This document shows positions 27,687 through 36,904 of a DNA stretch of 64,000 bases, one piece after another; within the stretch, counting starts at the first letter, position 1; each line of letters opens with the position of its first letter. The notes below the pieces were generated by a model that made no database searches, was not told where the DNA came from, and saw nothing but the letters and a program-made list of their open reading frames with translations. The DNA is from BOKV01 sp049289295. GTDB lineage: Bacteria > Pseudomonadota > Alphaproteobacteria > Rhizobiales > Rhizobiaceae. The position numbers and the translations under genes are program-made. The DNA lies in the NCBI GenBank assembly GCA_049289295.1, contig JBATLL010000124.1:144303-208302 (forward strand), written 5' to 3'.

Positions 27687-28483
27687 CACGTGATGAGATC
27701 ACGCTTGCAGCCGCCATGCTCCTCGAAGCAGAGCGCTCCGGCGTGCAGTGCGGCCTGCTGAGCCTGATGTTCCCCGAAATGAGCCTGGACGATGCCTATG
27801 GCGTACAGGCGGAACTTGTGGCGAAAAAACTTGCCGCCGGTCGCAAGGTGATTGGCTGGAAGATCGGGCTTACCTCCCGCGCGATGCAGCAGGCGCTGGA
27901 CATCACCACGCCCGATTCAGGCGTCCTGCTCGACGACATGCTGTTTGGCGATGGCGCGCTCATTCCCGCGGGCCGTTTCATCCAGCCTCGGGTCGAAGCG
28001 GAAATCGCCTTCATTCTGAAGGCCCCGCTGAGTGGCGCTGGCGTGACGCGAGAAGACGTGATTGCCGCAACGGATCATGTTTCGCCTGCGCTGGAAATTC
28101 TCGACACCCGCATCCTGCGCATCGACCCGCAGACCCGCAAGGCGCGGATCATCACCGATACGGTCTCCGACAATGCCGCCAATGCCGGCATCGTGCTTGG
28201 CAGGGCAAAGCACGACATCAGCGCATTCGACCTGCGCTGGATCGGTGCAATCGTCAAACGGAATGGTATCGTTGAAGAAACGGGGCTGGGAGCCGGTGTG
28301 CTCGATGATCCGGTCACCGGCATAGTCTGGCTCGTGCATCGCCTCGCCCGCTATGGGCAGGGCCTCGCTGCCGGAGAAATCGTGCTGTCGGGTTCCTTCA
28401 TTCGCCCGATAGAAGCACCGTCCGGCAGCGTCTTCGAGGCCGACTTTGCCGATTTTGGCTCAGTGCAACTTTCCTTTTCCTGA
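27683..28483 (+). CDS. hpaH: 2-oxo-hept-4-ene-1,7-dioate hydratase
   Basis: 266 residues, the length of HpaH, in the MhpD/DmpE/HpaH hydratase family related to FAH. Metal-binding acidic residues are in PRVEAEIAFIL, with the KIGLTSRAMQQ and SGSFIRPIEAPSGSVFEADF blocks characteristic of HpaH. It hydrates 2-oxo-hept-4-ene-1,7-dioate. The aldolase gene hpaI that would follow is absent; instead the convergent liv-type operon ends 34 bp away. Confidence 0.9.
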   Translation: MTRDEITLAAAMLLEAERSGVQCGLLSLMFPEMSLDDAYGVQAELVAKKLAAGRKVIGWKIGLTSRAMQQALDITTPDSGVLLDDMLFGDGALIPAGRFIQPRVEAEIAFILKAPLSGAGVTREDVIAATDHVSPALEILDTRILRIDPQTRKARIITDTVSDNAANAGIVLGRAKHDISAFDLRWIGAIVKRNGIVEETGLGAGVLDDPVTGIVWLVHRLARYGQGLAAGEIVLSGSFIRPIEAPSGSVFEADFADFGSVQLSFS

Positions 28484-28516
28484 CGCCGTCGTAACCGGAG
28501 CGGGATTCCCGCAAGA

Positions 28517-29221
28517 TCAGTGCCCGAAATAGGCGCGCGCCAGCTCGGGATCGGCCTGCAACTCTTCCGGCGTGCCGGACATGCGGATATTGCCCGACTC
28601 CATGACATGGATCCTGCTCGCCAGGTTCATCGCGAAATTGACGTTCTGCTCCGCGATCAGCACGGTCATGCCGGTCTGGCTGTTGAGCTTGCGCAGGGCC
28701 TCGGCAATACCCTGGCATATCCTTGGCGCCAGACCGATCGTCGGCTCATCAACCAGCAATATCCTTGGATTGGTCATGAGCGCACGACCGAGCGACACCA
28801 TCTGGCGCTCGCCACCGCTCTGCGTCGCCGTCTCCTGGTCCTTGCGTTGTTGAAGCACGGGGAAAAGCTCGTGAACCAGCGCCAGCCGCTCATCAATCGT
28901 ATCTCTGGCCGTGTAGGCACCCACCAGCAGATTGTCGCGCACACTCATGTATGGAAACAGGTGCGCACGCTCCGGTGCATAGCCCACACCGAGTTCGACA
29001 ATCTTTGACGCGGGCATGGCCGTGAGTTCCTGGCCCTCGAGGCGAATGGACCCTTTCGTGTCTACTAGCCCCATGATCGCGTCCATCAACGTCGACTTGC
29101 CCGCACCATTGGGGCCGATAACGCCGATGATGCTCCCCTCTTCCACCGACAGCGTCACGCCATGCAGCGATTCAGCCTTGCCATAATATGCGTAGAGGTT
29201 TTCGATCTCGAGCAGTGCCAT
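28517..29221 (-). CDS. Branched-chain amino acid-type ABC transporter ATP-binding protein (LivF-like)
   Basis: A 234-residue ATPase with Walker A GPNGAGKST, LSGGERQ-type signature (QSGGERQMVSLGRALM) and Walker B LLVDEP. The family pairs with a LivG-like ATPase. Last gene of the minus-strand operon that starts at the binding protein near 33.2 kb. The promoter of that operon carries the same palindrome as the BMC operon, so the importer is probably part of the amine/BMC regulon (inference) and not of the neighbouring hpa operon, although that lies only 34 bp away. Confidence 0.92.
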   Translation of the reverse strand: MALLEIENLYAYYGKAESLHGVTLSVEEGSIIGVIGPNGAGKSTLMDAIMGLVDTKGSIRLEGQELTAMPASKIVELGVGYAPERAHLFPYMSVRDNLLVGAYTARDTIDERLALVHELFPVLQQRKDQETATQSGGERQMVSLGRALMTNPRILLVDEPTIGLAPRICQGIAEALRKLNSQTGMTVLIAEQNVNFAMNLASRIHVMESGNIRMSGTPEELQADPELARAYFGH

Positions 29222-29229
29222 GGAAATTC

Positions 29230-29958
29230 CTATGTGCCCAGATAGGCGGCGCGAACCGCCTCGTCGCCCATCACGTCATGGTATGCGCCTTCGGCAATCG
29301 CCTTGCCGAATGTCATCGCGACTGCGCGATCCACGAGCGGTTCCAGCGCGCGAAGATCGTGGCTGACGATCACATAGGTGAGGCCATCCTTGCGCTTGTT
29401 CGCCAGAAGTTCGGATATCTGTTCGATCTCGCCGACCGTCAGTCCGGCAAAGACCTCGTCCAGCAGCATGATGCGCGGCTCGGTTGCCAGTGTGCGGGCC
29501 AGTTCCAGCTTGCGCAGATCGCCCATCGACAATTCGCTTGGCCGCCGGTTGAGATCTTCTTCGCGAAAGCCGACGCTGCGCGCAATCGCCAGTTCCTTTT
29601 CGGGATCAGGCCCTTGCGTGAGCATCTGTATCAGACTGTTCGGCATCATACCGACCCGGATGTTTCCTGCCACATCCATGTCGGCGAACGGGCGCGGCAC
29701 CTGGTAGGTGCGCGCAATGCCGCGCTGGATGCGCCTGTGCGTCGGCAGGGCGGAAATCTCGCGCCCCTCAAGCTTGATGCTTCCCGAATTCTGGCGGATT
29801 TCTCCCATGATCAGGCTGAAGATCGTGGTCTTGCCCGCGCCATTGGGACCGATCAACGCCAGCGACTCGCCTCGATTGACGTGAAAGCTCAGCCCGTCGG
29901 TCGCGACGATACCGCCGAAGCGCTTGTGGACATTGTCGAGTTCGAGAAGCCTATCCAT
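29230..29958 (-). CDS. Branched-chain amino acid-type ABC transporter ATP-binding protein (LivG-like)
   Basis: A 242-residue ATPase with Walker A GPNGAGKTT, the LSMGDLRKLELARTLA signature and IMLLDEVFAG Walker B; the C-terminal region with GEYHD-like AEGAYHDVMGDEAV is LivG-typical. Stop and livF-like start are 8 bp apart; its start overlaps the LivM-like gene by 8 bp. Energises the importer with the LivF-like partner. Confidence 0.92.
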   Translation of the reverse strand: MDRLLELDNVHKRFGGIVATDGLSFHVNRGESLALIGPNGAGKTTIFSLIMGEIRQNSGSIKLEGREISALPTHRRIQRGIARTYQVPRPFADMDVAGNIRVGMMPNSLIQMLTQGPDPEKELAIARSVGFREEDLNRRPSELSMGDLRKLELARTLATEPRIMLLDEVFAGLTVGEIEQISELLANKRKDGLTYVIVSHDLRALEPLVDRAVAMTFGKAIAEGAYHDVMGDEAVRAAYLGT

Positions 29959-30922
29959 GACCGCCCTCCGCCTTGCCCTTCACCAGGTATGTCGAGCGCA
30001 GGGTACGAACGATCTCGCTGATGCCCTTCGGCTGGTAGACATAGAGAACGAGTGCAATCATGCCGTAGACGAAATAGCGTTCGGTTCCCGGCAGGAAGGG
30101 ACGCAGATATTCCAGCAGGAAAGTCATGAAGAACGCCCCGAACATCGGCCCCACAATGGTGGAAGCGCCGCCAATCAGGGCGGATACAATGATCGTGAAA
30201 ACGAAATTGATGTCGAACAGTGCGCGCGGCGCTATCGAACCCAGATAATGGACATAGAAAGCCCCGCCGATACCAGCCACCGCAGCGCTGACCATGAAGG
30301 CGAACAGCTTCAGCTTTGTCGTGTCGAGCCCGCTGCCACTGACCGCTTCCTCGTTCATGGCAATGGCGTCGAGCGCCGTTCCAAGCCGGCTGCGCGACAG
30401 GAGCCATAGCGCGAGTGCGATGACAAACATCAGGCAGAATGAAAGGTAATAGTTCGGCATGGCACCCGAGAGCAGCGTCTTGATCCCCGAAATGCCACGG
30501 GTTCCACCGGTCAGGTCAGGCCGGATGACCTGCACAAGCTGGTAGATCAGTTCCATGAACGCCAGCGTGACCAGCGCGAAATAGGTGCCCTTGATGCGAA
30601 GCGCCGGCAGGAAGAAGAGCGTTCCGCCGACCATCGTCGCAATCACTGCGATCGGAATTGAATAGGCGACCGGCACACCGAAGCGATAGGACAGGATGGC
30701 TGTCGTGTAGGCTCCGATACCGATCAGGAACGGATGGCCAAAGCTCACATAGCCTGTCTTGCCAGATAGGAAATCCCAGCTCATCGCAAAGATGGCGAGA
30801 TAATTGGCAAAGATCACGACACGCATAGTGCCGTTGCTCAATACGTTCGGCAACAGCAGCATGACCAGGGCAAAGGCAGCCCACAGGGCGGCAAGACGCC
30901 ACTTTCCGCCAGCCGCACCCAT
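29951..30922 (-). CDS. ABC transporter permease (LivM-like)
   Basis: A 323-residue integral membrane protein with about nine hydrophobic helices and LivM hallmarks: GKTGYVSFGHPFLIGIGAYT, ALRIKGTYFALVTLAF and the AMNEEAVSGSGLDT cytoplasmic EAA-like loop. The 1-bp overlap with the LivH-like gene and the 8-bp overlap with the LivG-like gene show tight coupling. It forms the membrane channel with the LivH-like permease. Confidence 0.93.
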   Translation of the reverse strand: MGAAGGKWRLAALWAAFALVMLLLPNVLSNGTMRVVIFANYLAIFAMSWDFLSGKTGYVSFGHPFLIGIGAYTTAILSYRFGVPVAYSIPIAVIATMVGGTLFFLPALRIKGTYFALVTLAFMELIYQLVQVIRPDLTGGTRGISGIKTLLSGAMPNYYLSFCLMFVIALALWLLSRSRLGTALDAIAMNEEAVSGSGLDTTKLKLFAFMVSAAVAGIGGAFYVHYLGSIAPRALFDINFVFTIIVSALIGGASTIVGPMFGAFFMTFLLEYLRPFLPGTERYFVYGMIALVLYVYQPKGISEIVRTLRSTYLVKGKAEGGHG

Positions 30923-31773
30923 TACAGATCACCCCTGCCAAACAGCCCCTGCGGGCGCAGGACGAGTACGCCGATGATCATCAGCATGGTGAAGACGCCG
31001 CGCAACTCGGCTGCAATGAAGGTGGTGGTGATGATTTCCATGAAACCGATGATGTGCGCAACGATCAGGCTGCCGACGATAGAGCCGATGCCGCCGACGA
31101 TAACCACCGCCACCGCAATGATCAGCGGGGCAACCCACATGGAAGGGTTGAGCTGCGTGTAGGATGCGAAGAACACGCCTGCAGTCGAACCCAGCGCCCC
31201 GGAGATAGCCCAGGTCAGCAGGTTGATGCGATCCGTATTGATGCCCGACAGTGTCGCGCCCTTGACGTCCATGGAAACGGCCTGGATGGCCCGGCCAAGA
31301 TGCGTCTTCTTCACGAAGATCATGAGCCCGCCAAGGATGATCCAGCTGATCACCATCGCCGTGAGGATATTGAAAGTGACTGACGTGCTGCCAACCCGCC
31401 ACACGCCATTGACGATTGGCTGCAGGATCTTGGCACTGTCAGCAAACAGCAACACCATGCCGGCCTGCAGGATGACCGCCAGGATCAGCGTCGAGATCTC
31501 AACCGCGACCTGGTCTCCCTTCAACCGCTTGACGAGCAGCTGGTACATGAGCACCCCTGCAAGTCCGCCGATGAAGATCGCGAAAAGAAAGCCTGGCAGT
31601 TTCGGCATGCCAAGCTGCTGTACCACGTAGAAGTAGGCATAGCCGCCAAGCATCAGATAGGCACCATAGGCGAGATTGAGTACCCGGCCCACCGAAAAGA
31701 TCAGCGTGAACCCGACCGCAATGAGTGCATAGAGCCCGCTAAGCAGAAAGCCCTGGATAATGACCTGCAACAT
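30922..31773 (-). CDS. ABC transporter permease (LivH-like)
   Basis: A 283-residue membrane protein with LivH motifs: GLYALIAVGFTLIFSVGRVLNLAYG at the N-terminus, the KGATLSGINTDRINLLTW loop and a GGIGSIVGSLIVA segment. It follows the binding protein gene after a 98-bp gap containing a strong stem-loop. Pairs with the LivM-like permease. Confidence 0.93.
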   Translation of the reverse strand: MLQVIIQGFLLSGLYALIAVGFTLIFSVGRVLNLAYGAYLMLGGYAYFYVVQQLGMPKLPGFLFAIFIGGLAGVLMYQLLVKRLKGDQVAVEISTLILAVILQAGMVLLFADSAKILQPIVNGVWRVGSTSVTFNILTAMVISWIILGGLMIFVKKTHLGRAIQAVSMDVKGATLSGINTDRINLLTWAISGALGSTAGVFFASYTQLNPSMWVAPLIIAVAVVIVGGIGSIVGSLIVAHIIGFMEIITTTFIAAELRGVFTMLMIIGVLVLRPQGLFGRGDL

Positions 31774-31825
31774 CAGCCCTGCCCGCTAAACGGCAAAATT
31801 GGAAATGAAGGCTATCCGAAAATGC

Positions 31826-31857
31826 CTCCTGCGACACGACCAATCGTGCCGCAGGAG
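31826..31857 (-). promoter_or_regulatory. Attenuator-like stem-loop after the binding-protein gene
   Basis: A 14-bp stem with a single mismatch (CTCCTGCGACACGA with TCGTGCCGCAGGAG on the plus strand) and CCAA loop sits between the substrate-binding protein stop and the LivH-like start. On the transcript it is followed by a short U-rich stretch (GCATTTTC). It probably limits readthrough so that binding protein exceeds permease, as is common in such operons (inference). Confidence 0.5.
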
Positions 31858-31871
31858 AATTTCGGACTGGA

Positions 31872-33176
31872 TCACTTCTTGACCCAGGACGGAACCTGGA
31901 ATTCGCCGGTAGCAAACTTCGGTGGGTAAACGACGCTTGGCTTGCCGTCTTCCGACCACTGGATGACCACCATGGCGGGCGCGCCGTCATCATAAGGAGC
32001 GGTGATGTCGAACCGGATATTGTGCGGATAGGTACGCCCGGTACGCTCTTCCTTTTCACCCGGCTTCCAGAAGCCGTAGCGCAGCCATGGCTTGCCATCC
32101 TTTTCGAGCTTGATGTCCTGGTTTTCCATTGCGGAAACCCACTTGTCGAGCTCGAAGCCACCGGCTTCCTCGGCAGCAGCGAAGGCCTGCTTCACACCCC
32201 AATAGGCGTTGAACCCGTTGAAATGCGGAAACTTCGGCCGCTCGTTGCCATACTTGGCTACATACTTGTCGGCAAAGGCCTGGGACTGCGGGTCAAGCGC
32301 GAAGCCGACCGAAGGAACTGGCGAAAGCGTGGAAATGCCGCCACCCGCACCTCCTGTATCTTCCCAGTATTCCTGTCCAAGTGCAGCCACGTTGACGCCG
32401 GTCATCGCGAGCGGCACCTGCAGCTTCACATATTGCGAGGACACGACCTGGCTGTTCACCGACGAGATGATATAGATGAAGTCCGCACCGCTATCCACAG
32501 CACGGCTGAAGATTGGCGAGAAGTCCACCGTCGCCGTGTCATAGACAATGGTGTCCAGCACTTCGATGCCTGCTTCCGGTGCCAGGAGACCTGTCACCAG
32601 TCCATTGATAGCACCGCCAAACGCGGTGTCTTCCTGCAGGATCACGGTCTTCTTCCAGCCCATCTGCTTGGACAGGATATCCTTGCCGAAATCCACATAG
32701 AGCGTGGCCAGAGCCTCATCGGCCGCCACGTTCATGAAGTACATCTTGTAGGTCTCGAAATCCTCGACCAGCTTGTCGATGATCGTGATGGACGAGGTCC
32801 ATGTGTCGAGCGTGGGAATTCTGTACTCCGTCATGCGCGGCAGCCAGCCGAGCGACACGTCGTCGATGCTGCCTGAAACGATGAACTCGACCTTTTCGGT
32901 TTCCGCCAGATATTCGTAAGCCTTGATGCCTTCGGTGACATCCTCGGCTGTATCTGCCTTGACCATTTCAATCATCTTGCCGCCGAGCACACCGCCGGCC
33001 GCATTCAGTTCTTCAATGGCGATTTCCGCGCCGCGCATGGTGCTGCGCCCGGCATCGGATGCAAAGGATCCGATAAAGCCGATCTTTACGGTGTCTGCAG
33101 CCAGCGCGGACCCCGACCAGGCCATGGCTGCCGCCAGTGTAAATGCTTTCAGGGTAGTTCTGCCGATATTGGCCAT
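31872..33176 (-). CDS. ABC transporter substrate-binding protein (amide/branched-chain amino acid type)
   Basis: A 434-residue periplasmic protein with a signal peptide (MANIGRTTLKAFTLAAAMAW, cleaved after ALA) and a Peripla_BP_6 fold: VKIGFIGSFASDAGRSTMRGAEIAIEELNAAGG. Tryptophan- and tyrosine-rich C-terminal part. First gene of the importer operon; 58 bp upstream of its start lies a 20-bp palindrome shared with the BMC operon. The ligand is not determined; an amine, amide or amino-acid-like compound fits the regulon. Confidence 0.92.
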   Translation of the reverse strand: MANIGRTTLKAFTLAAAMAWSGSALAADTVKIGFIGSFASDAGRSTMRGAEIAIEELNAAGGVLGGKMIEMVKADTAEDVTEGIKAYEYLAETEKVEFIVSGSIDDVSLGWLPRMTEYRIPTLDTWTSSITIIDKLVEDFETYKMYFMNVAADEALATLYVDFGKDILSKQMGWKKTVILQEDTAFGGAINGLVTGLLAPEAGIEVLDTIVYDTATVDFSPIFSRAVDSGADFIYIISSVNSQVVSSQYVKLQVPLAMTGVNVAALGQEYWEDTGGAGGGISTLSPVPSVGFALDPQSQAFADKYVAKYGNERPKFPHFNGFNAYWGVKQAFAAAEEAGGFELDKWVSAMENQDIKLEKDGKPWLRYGFWKPGEKEERTGRTYPHNIRFDITAPYDDGAPAMVVIQWSEDGKPSVVYPPKFATGEFQVPSWVKK

Positions 33177-33233
33177 TCAAATTCTCCCTCTTCCGTTGGC
33201 GCCTAGACGCGAACACCAGATATCGCTCCCATC

Positions 33234-33253
33234 GTATCCAGTATTCTGTATAC
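33234..33253. promoter_or_regulatory. GntR-type operator, site 1 (first liv-type operon)
   Basis: GTATCCAGTATTCTGTATAC, a near-palindrome with GTATnC/GnATAC arms, 58 bp upstream of the binding-protein start. Its reverse complement aligns with the sites at 40091, 45099 and 56742. The regulator is probably the GntR protein encoded at 45221-45886. Confidence 0.65.
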
Positions 33254-33304
33254 AACGCTAGCACCGACTTGCCTCGTGATCAACAAATCAACTGGCATGG
33301 CGTG

Positions 33305-33703
33305 CTAGTTTTTGACGTCGTGAATAATCGCGTCGACTTCGATCTCGATCATCATGCCAGGCGTGGTCAGACCCGCCTCCACACCGCTCGTGACGGGATC
33401 AATTCCGCGAAAGGTTTCACCATGGGCGCGCACGAAATCGCCGCCGCCCTTGCTCATGTCACTCAGAAAGGCCCGCGTGCGCACGACATGGTGCATGGAC
33501 GCGCCAACTTCTCCCAGCGCCTCCTCGATACGACGGAAGATGAACATTGCTTGCGCATAGGTGTCACCGGGTGCATGCAGCTTGCCGCTCGGCTCTATCG
33601 CTGTTGTTCCGGCAACAAACACGAACTGCCCTACCCGCTTGACCCGTGCATAGGAACCGATCTCTTCGAAGCGCCCGCCAGTCTTGACCGTGCGCACTTC
33701 CAT
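33305..33703 (-). CDS. RidA (YjgF/YER057c/UK114) family protein
   Basis: A 132-residue RidA-fold protein with the YARVKRVGQFVFVAGTTA and HHVVRTRAFLSDM segments and a C-terminal PGMMIEIEVDAI block. RidA proteins deaminate reactive enamine/imine intermediates. It is the last gene of the BMC operon, overlapping the malate-dehydrogenase-like stop by 1 bp. An imine-handling protein in this operon agrees with amine oxidation in or near the microcompartment (inference). Confidence 0.9.
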   Translation of the reverse strand: MEVRTVKTGGRFEEIGSYARVKRVGQFVFVAGTTAIEPSGKLHAPGDTYAQAMFIFRRIEEALGEVGASMHHVVRTRAFLSDMSKGGGDFVRAHGETFRGIDPVTSGVEAGLTTPGMMIEIEVDAIIHDVKN

Positions 33704-34896
33704 CAGCCTTCTCCAAGCCGCTTGCGAATGGCATCTGCCGCCTTGCGCACCATGATCATCTCGTCATCCGGCAAAGGCAGTTCCTCGACTGACAGCACGC
33801 CTGACTTGCCAAGATGACACGGCACACCCAGTACAACACCACTGATACCGTATTCCCCGTCAAGCATGACGGAGACCGGGATCGTGCCAGCCCTGGCACC
33901 GCGAATATGCTGTACCAGTTCGATTGAAGCATGCGCTGGCGCAAGTGTCGCGGACCCGGTCTTGCGAAGGGCCACGACCTGCCCGCCGCCAGTCACGGCA
34001 TCACGCACACACGCATCGATCTGGCTTGCAGAAAGGAAATCGGCAAGCGGACGGCCCTTGATCCTGGCGCGCGAAACGATCGGTGCCATTTCATCACCAT
34101 GCGAACCAAGCGTAATGGCCTCTACATCGCCAGGCCCCACGCCCGCAGCCATCGCCAACGCATTTCTGAACCGGCTTGAATCAAGCGTTCCCGCCATTCC
34201 CAGCACCCGCTCGCGCGGAAAGCCGGTGGCGCGCAGCATTTCGACTGTCATTTCATCGAGCGGGTTTGTCACGACGATCACGATTGCATCCGGCGCATGC
34301 GCCTTCAGCGCTTCAGCCGCGCCACGGATCACACGCGCATTGACGTCAATGAGGTCTGCCCGGCTCATCCCCGGCGTGCGAGGACGTCCCGCAGTCACGA
34401 TCACCACTTCGCTTCCCGCGATCAGTGACAGGTCAGATCCACCCGAGGCACGCGTCCGCGTTCCGGTAATGCCACTGGCATGATTGAGATCAAGCGCCAC
34501 CGATTCCGCCATGCCCGGCACGATGTCGCAAAGCACGATGTGATCGGCAATGTCGCCATTGGCGGCCAGATGCGCGATGTTTGATCCAACACCACCCGCG
34601 CCAATCAGTCCAAGCCTTGATATTCGTCTTGCCGGACCTGCAGCCGGCCCCTTTTTCGGGCTGATCCATCTGGGTGCGCGGCGATAGAGGCTGCGCATCA
34701 TTGCGCTCGAACCGTCCACTCGCATCACGGCGGGCTTTTCGAGCGGGCCATTGACGAGGCGGATGCCAAGCCGTTCCGCTGTCTCGCGAGCCAGATCGGT
34801 AACGATATCGCCCGTCAGAACCTCAAGCACGAGCTTGCCGGAGCGACGCACTCCGCTGACATGTTCCGCGCCTATGACCCGGGGCTTCTTCGCCAT
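33703..34896 (-). CDS. Malate/lactate dehydrogenase-like protein with extra N-terminal domain
   Basis: 397 residues. From about residue 92 it is a lactate/malate dehydrogenase: Rossmann GLIGAGGVGSN, VVTNPLDEMT, and the catalytic-histidine motif TLGSHGDEM. The first about 75 residues (LVLEVLTGDIVTDLARETAERLGIRLV) are not part of the MDH fold and resemble short N-terminal modules found on other BMC-associated enzymes; a Pro/Gly/Lys-rich linker follows. It might anchor the enzyme to the shell or cargo. The likely role is NAD+ recycling by reducing an oxo acid (inference). One-base overlaps on both sides. Confidence 0.82.
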   Translation of the reverse strand: MAKKPRVIGAEHVSGVRRSGKLVLEVLTGDIVTDLARETAERLGIRLVNGPLEKPAVMRVDGSSAMMRSLYRRAPRWISPKKGPAAGPARRISRLGLIGAGGVGSNIAHLAANGDIADHIVLCDIVPGMAESVALDLNHASGITGTRTRASGGSDLSLIAGSEVVIVTAGRPRTPGMSRADLIDVNARVIRGAAEALKAHAPDAIVIVVTNPLDEMTVEMLRATGFPRERVLGMAGTLDSSRFRNALAMAAGVGPGDVEAITLGSHGDEMAPIVSRARIKGRPLADFLSASQIDACVRDAVTGGGQVVALRKTGSATLAPAHASIELVQHIRGARAGTIPVSVMLDGEYGISGVVLGVPCHLGKSGVLSVEELPLPDDEMIMVRKAADAIRKRLGEG

Positions 34897-35522
34897 TACT
34901 CAGCTTTTCCGTCCACTGCCTCAACCGCGCGTGTCGCCGCCTGCATGGCGGTCACGACCGAATCCTCTGTTCCCGAAATGAACAGGCGCCCGAAACGACC
35001 GACAGCGCGCACTTCGACAATGTCGATCTCGGCCGATTTCTCCGCTTCGTTGGCTGCAATCGAGACATAGGCCGCTGGCGCAACCTCGAGAATGCCAAGC
35101 GTCTGGCCGGGCACCAGCAAAGAGCCCTTGCGCCACTTGTTGAGAAGCTGCGCCTGATAGGGTTCCACCGAAGTGATCACCTGTGTGGACGCAACCACCG
35201 GCTTGACCCGGTCGCTCATCGACGCACCCAGTTCGGCAAGGATCGCCTCGCGCGCTGCCGTGACTTCCGCATTGGATGGCGAGCGCAGGATGAAGAAGCC
35301 GAACTCGCGTTCGACGATCTGGGATGTGGCTTCGACCGAACTGGCTTTCAGTGCCCGGTCGATCAGCTTGAAGACGCCGTTGCCTGGCGCAAGTTCGCCG
35401 ATCAGCACCGTGTCGCCGGAAAGGGGGATGGACCCCTGAACCGTGGCACCATTATAGGCCGCAAATTTCGGCTGCAGATTGTCGATCTGCATCAGCGCGC
35501 GGATGGTAATGTTGGAAGACAT
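34896..35522 (-). CDS. BMC-T (tandem-domain trimeric) microcompartment shell protein
   Basis: 208 residues with two BMC folds in tandem, about residues 8-95 (including LIGELAPGNGVFKLIDRALKAS) and 110-200 (GQTLGILEVAPAAYVSIAANEAEKSA and VGRFGRLFISGTEDSV). BMC-T proteins form pseudo-hexameric trimers, often with a gated central pore. It overlaps the dehydrogenase gene by one base and follows the aldehyde dehydrogenase by 2 bp. With the BMC-H and BMC-P genes it gives the minimal complete shell set. Confidence 0.9.
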   Translation of the reverse strand: MSSNITIRALMQIDNLQPKFAAYNGATVQGSIPLSGDTVLIGELAPGNGVFKLIDRALKASSVEATSQIVEREFGFFILRSPSNAEVTAAREAILAELGASMSDRVKPVVASTQVITSVEPYQAQLLNKWRKGSLLVPGQTLGILEVAPAAYVSIAANEAEKSAEIDIVEVRAVGRFGRLFISGTEDSVVTAMQAATRAVEAVDGKAE

Positions 35523-35524
35523 GC

Positions 35525-36904
35525 TTACTCTCCGTATTCGTCATAAATGTCGCGCCAGGGCCGATTTTCATATGCCACGCGCTTGATGTTGATGAGATGG
35601 AGAGCGGTCACGTTGTCAGACGTGATCGAACCCGACCAGGTACCTGTGCCGAGCATGAAACTGGGTTCCAGCGCGGTCGAATAACCCATACCGCCCATGA
35701 TTGCGGGCGTGTTGACCAGCACGCGCCCCGTCGGAACGGTTGCATAGCGCGCCACCACCTGCGGATCATCGCAATGAATGCAGGCCGAATGGCCCCAGCC
35801 CTCGAACTTGGCAATGTTGTGCGACATCTCGATGCCGGTGGCTTCATCGCGCGCTTCATAGAAGGCGAGCACGGGATTGAGCTTTTCAGCCGAGAGCGGA
35901 CGATGCCAGCCGATCTCCGTTTCCTCGGAGACGAGACAGCGCGTGCGAGGCGGAATGGAGAAATTCGCCTTCTTTGCCAGCGCTTCCGGTGACTGCCCGA
36001 CATTTTCGGGATTCATCGCCTGCTTCGCGGTGAAGATCACCTTGGCCAGCCGGTCCGCTTCCTGCGGCGTCATGAAATAGGCGCCACGCATTTTCATTTC
36101 GTGGCGCAATTCGCGCGCGATCTGCCGGTCGGCAATGACCGCCTGTTCGGAAACGCAGGCCGTGCCATAGTCGAACGACTTCGATGTGATGATCTGCTCG
36201 GCGACTTCGCCCAGTTCACCCGCCTTCGAAGCATGCACATAGCACGGCACATTTCCTGCCCCGACCGCAAGTGTCGGCTTGCCGGAGGAATAGGCCGCGC
36301 GAACCATGCCCGGCCCGCCGGTCGCCATTACGACTGACGTGCGGCGATGGCGCATCAGTTCTGCCGTACCCTGGATCGTCACATGGTCGAGGCACTGGAT
36401 CAGGCCCTTGGGCGCACCCATCTGCTCGGCACATTCCGCCATGATGCGAACGGTCTCGATGCCGCTGCGCACACCACGCGGATGCGGGGCGCACACAATC
36501 GCATTGCCCGCCTTCACTGCAGACAGCACCTTGTAGATGATCGTCGATGTCGGGTTGGTCACGGGAATGAGGGCCGCCACAACGCCCATCGGCTCGCCAA
36601 TGGCAGCAACCTTGGCCGCATCATCGCGCCAAAGGACACCGAGTGTCGTAACACTGCTGAGATATTCGGCTACCGACAATGCGTTGAACAGGTTCTTGAC
36701 CCGCTTGTCCGCCACGTTGCCATATCCGGTTTCGTCAACGGCAAGCTGGCCGAGGCGCTTTGCTTCCGGTTCAATCGCTCTCGCCATTGCCGAGACAATT
36801 TCATCGACACGCGCGGGATCGGTTCCAAGAAATGCCCTGTAGGCCTCGAACGACGTTTCCGCGCAATGTCTGGCGGAAGCAATCGACTTGAGATCATCGT
36901 CCAT
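35525..36904 (-). CDS. CoA-acylating-type aldehyde dehydrogenase (EutE/PduP/AdhE-N like)
   Basis: 459 residues from the ATG preceded by AGGAGGGGG. The catalytic Cys250 lies in FDYGTACVSEQAV, resembling the AdhE/EutE motif, and VGAGNVPCYV matches the G-x-G-N-x-P signature of acylating dehydrogenases. It would convert an aldehyde, CoA and NAD+ to acyl-CoA, the core reaction of metabolosomes. No obvious encapsulation peptide is present at either end. It overlaps the opine-dehydrogenase-like gene by 11 bp. No phosphotransacylase is encoded nearby. Confidence 0.88.
   Translation of the reverse strand: MDDDLKSIASARHCAETSFEAYRAFLGTDPARVDEIVSAMARAIEPEAKRLGQLAVDETGYGNVADKRVKNLFNALSVAEYLSSVTTLGVLWRDDAAKVAAIGEPMGVVAALIPVTNPTSTIIYKVLSAVKAGNAIVCAPHPRGVRSGIETVRIMAECAEQMGAPKGLIQCLDHVTIQGTAELMRHRRTSVVMATGGPGMVRAAYSSGKPTLAVGAGNVPCYVHASKAGELGEVAEQIITSKSFDYGTACVSEQAVIADRQIARELRHEMKMRGAYFMTPQEADRLAKVIFTAKQAMNPENVGQSPEALAKKANFSIPPRTRCLVSEETEIGWHRPLSAEKLNPVLAFYEARDEATGIEMSHNIAKFEGWGHSACIHCDDPQVVARYATVPTGRVLVNTPAIMGGMGYSTALEPSFMLGTGTWSGSITSDNVTALHLINIKRVAYENRPWRDIYDEYGE

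Noticed and set aside
26643..27689. 348-codon open frame on the minus strand
   Set aside because: Lies wholly opposite the FAH-family gene and part of the dioxygenase gene; composition and lack of any motif mark it as an antisense shadow of high-GC coding sequence.
32022..32876. 284-codon open frame on the plus strand
   Set aside because: Opposite the substrate-binding protein gene, with no recognisable domain.
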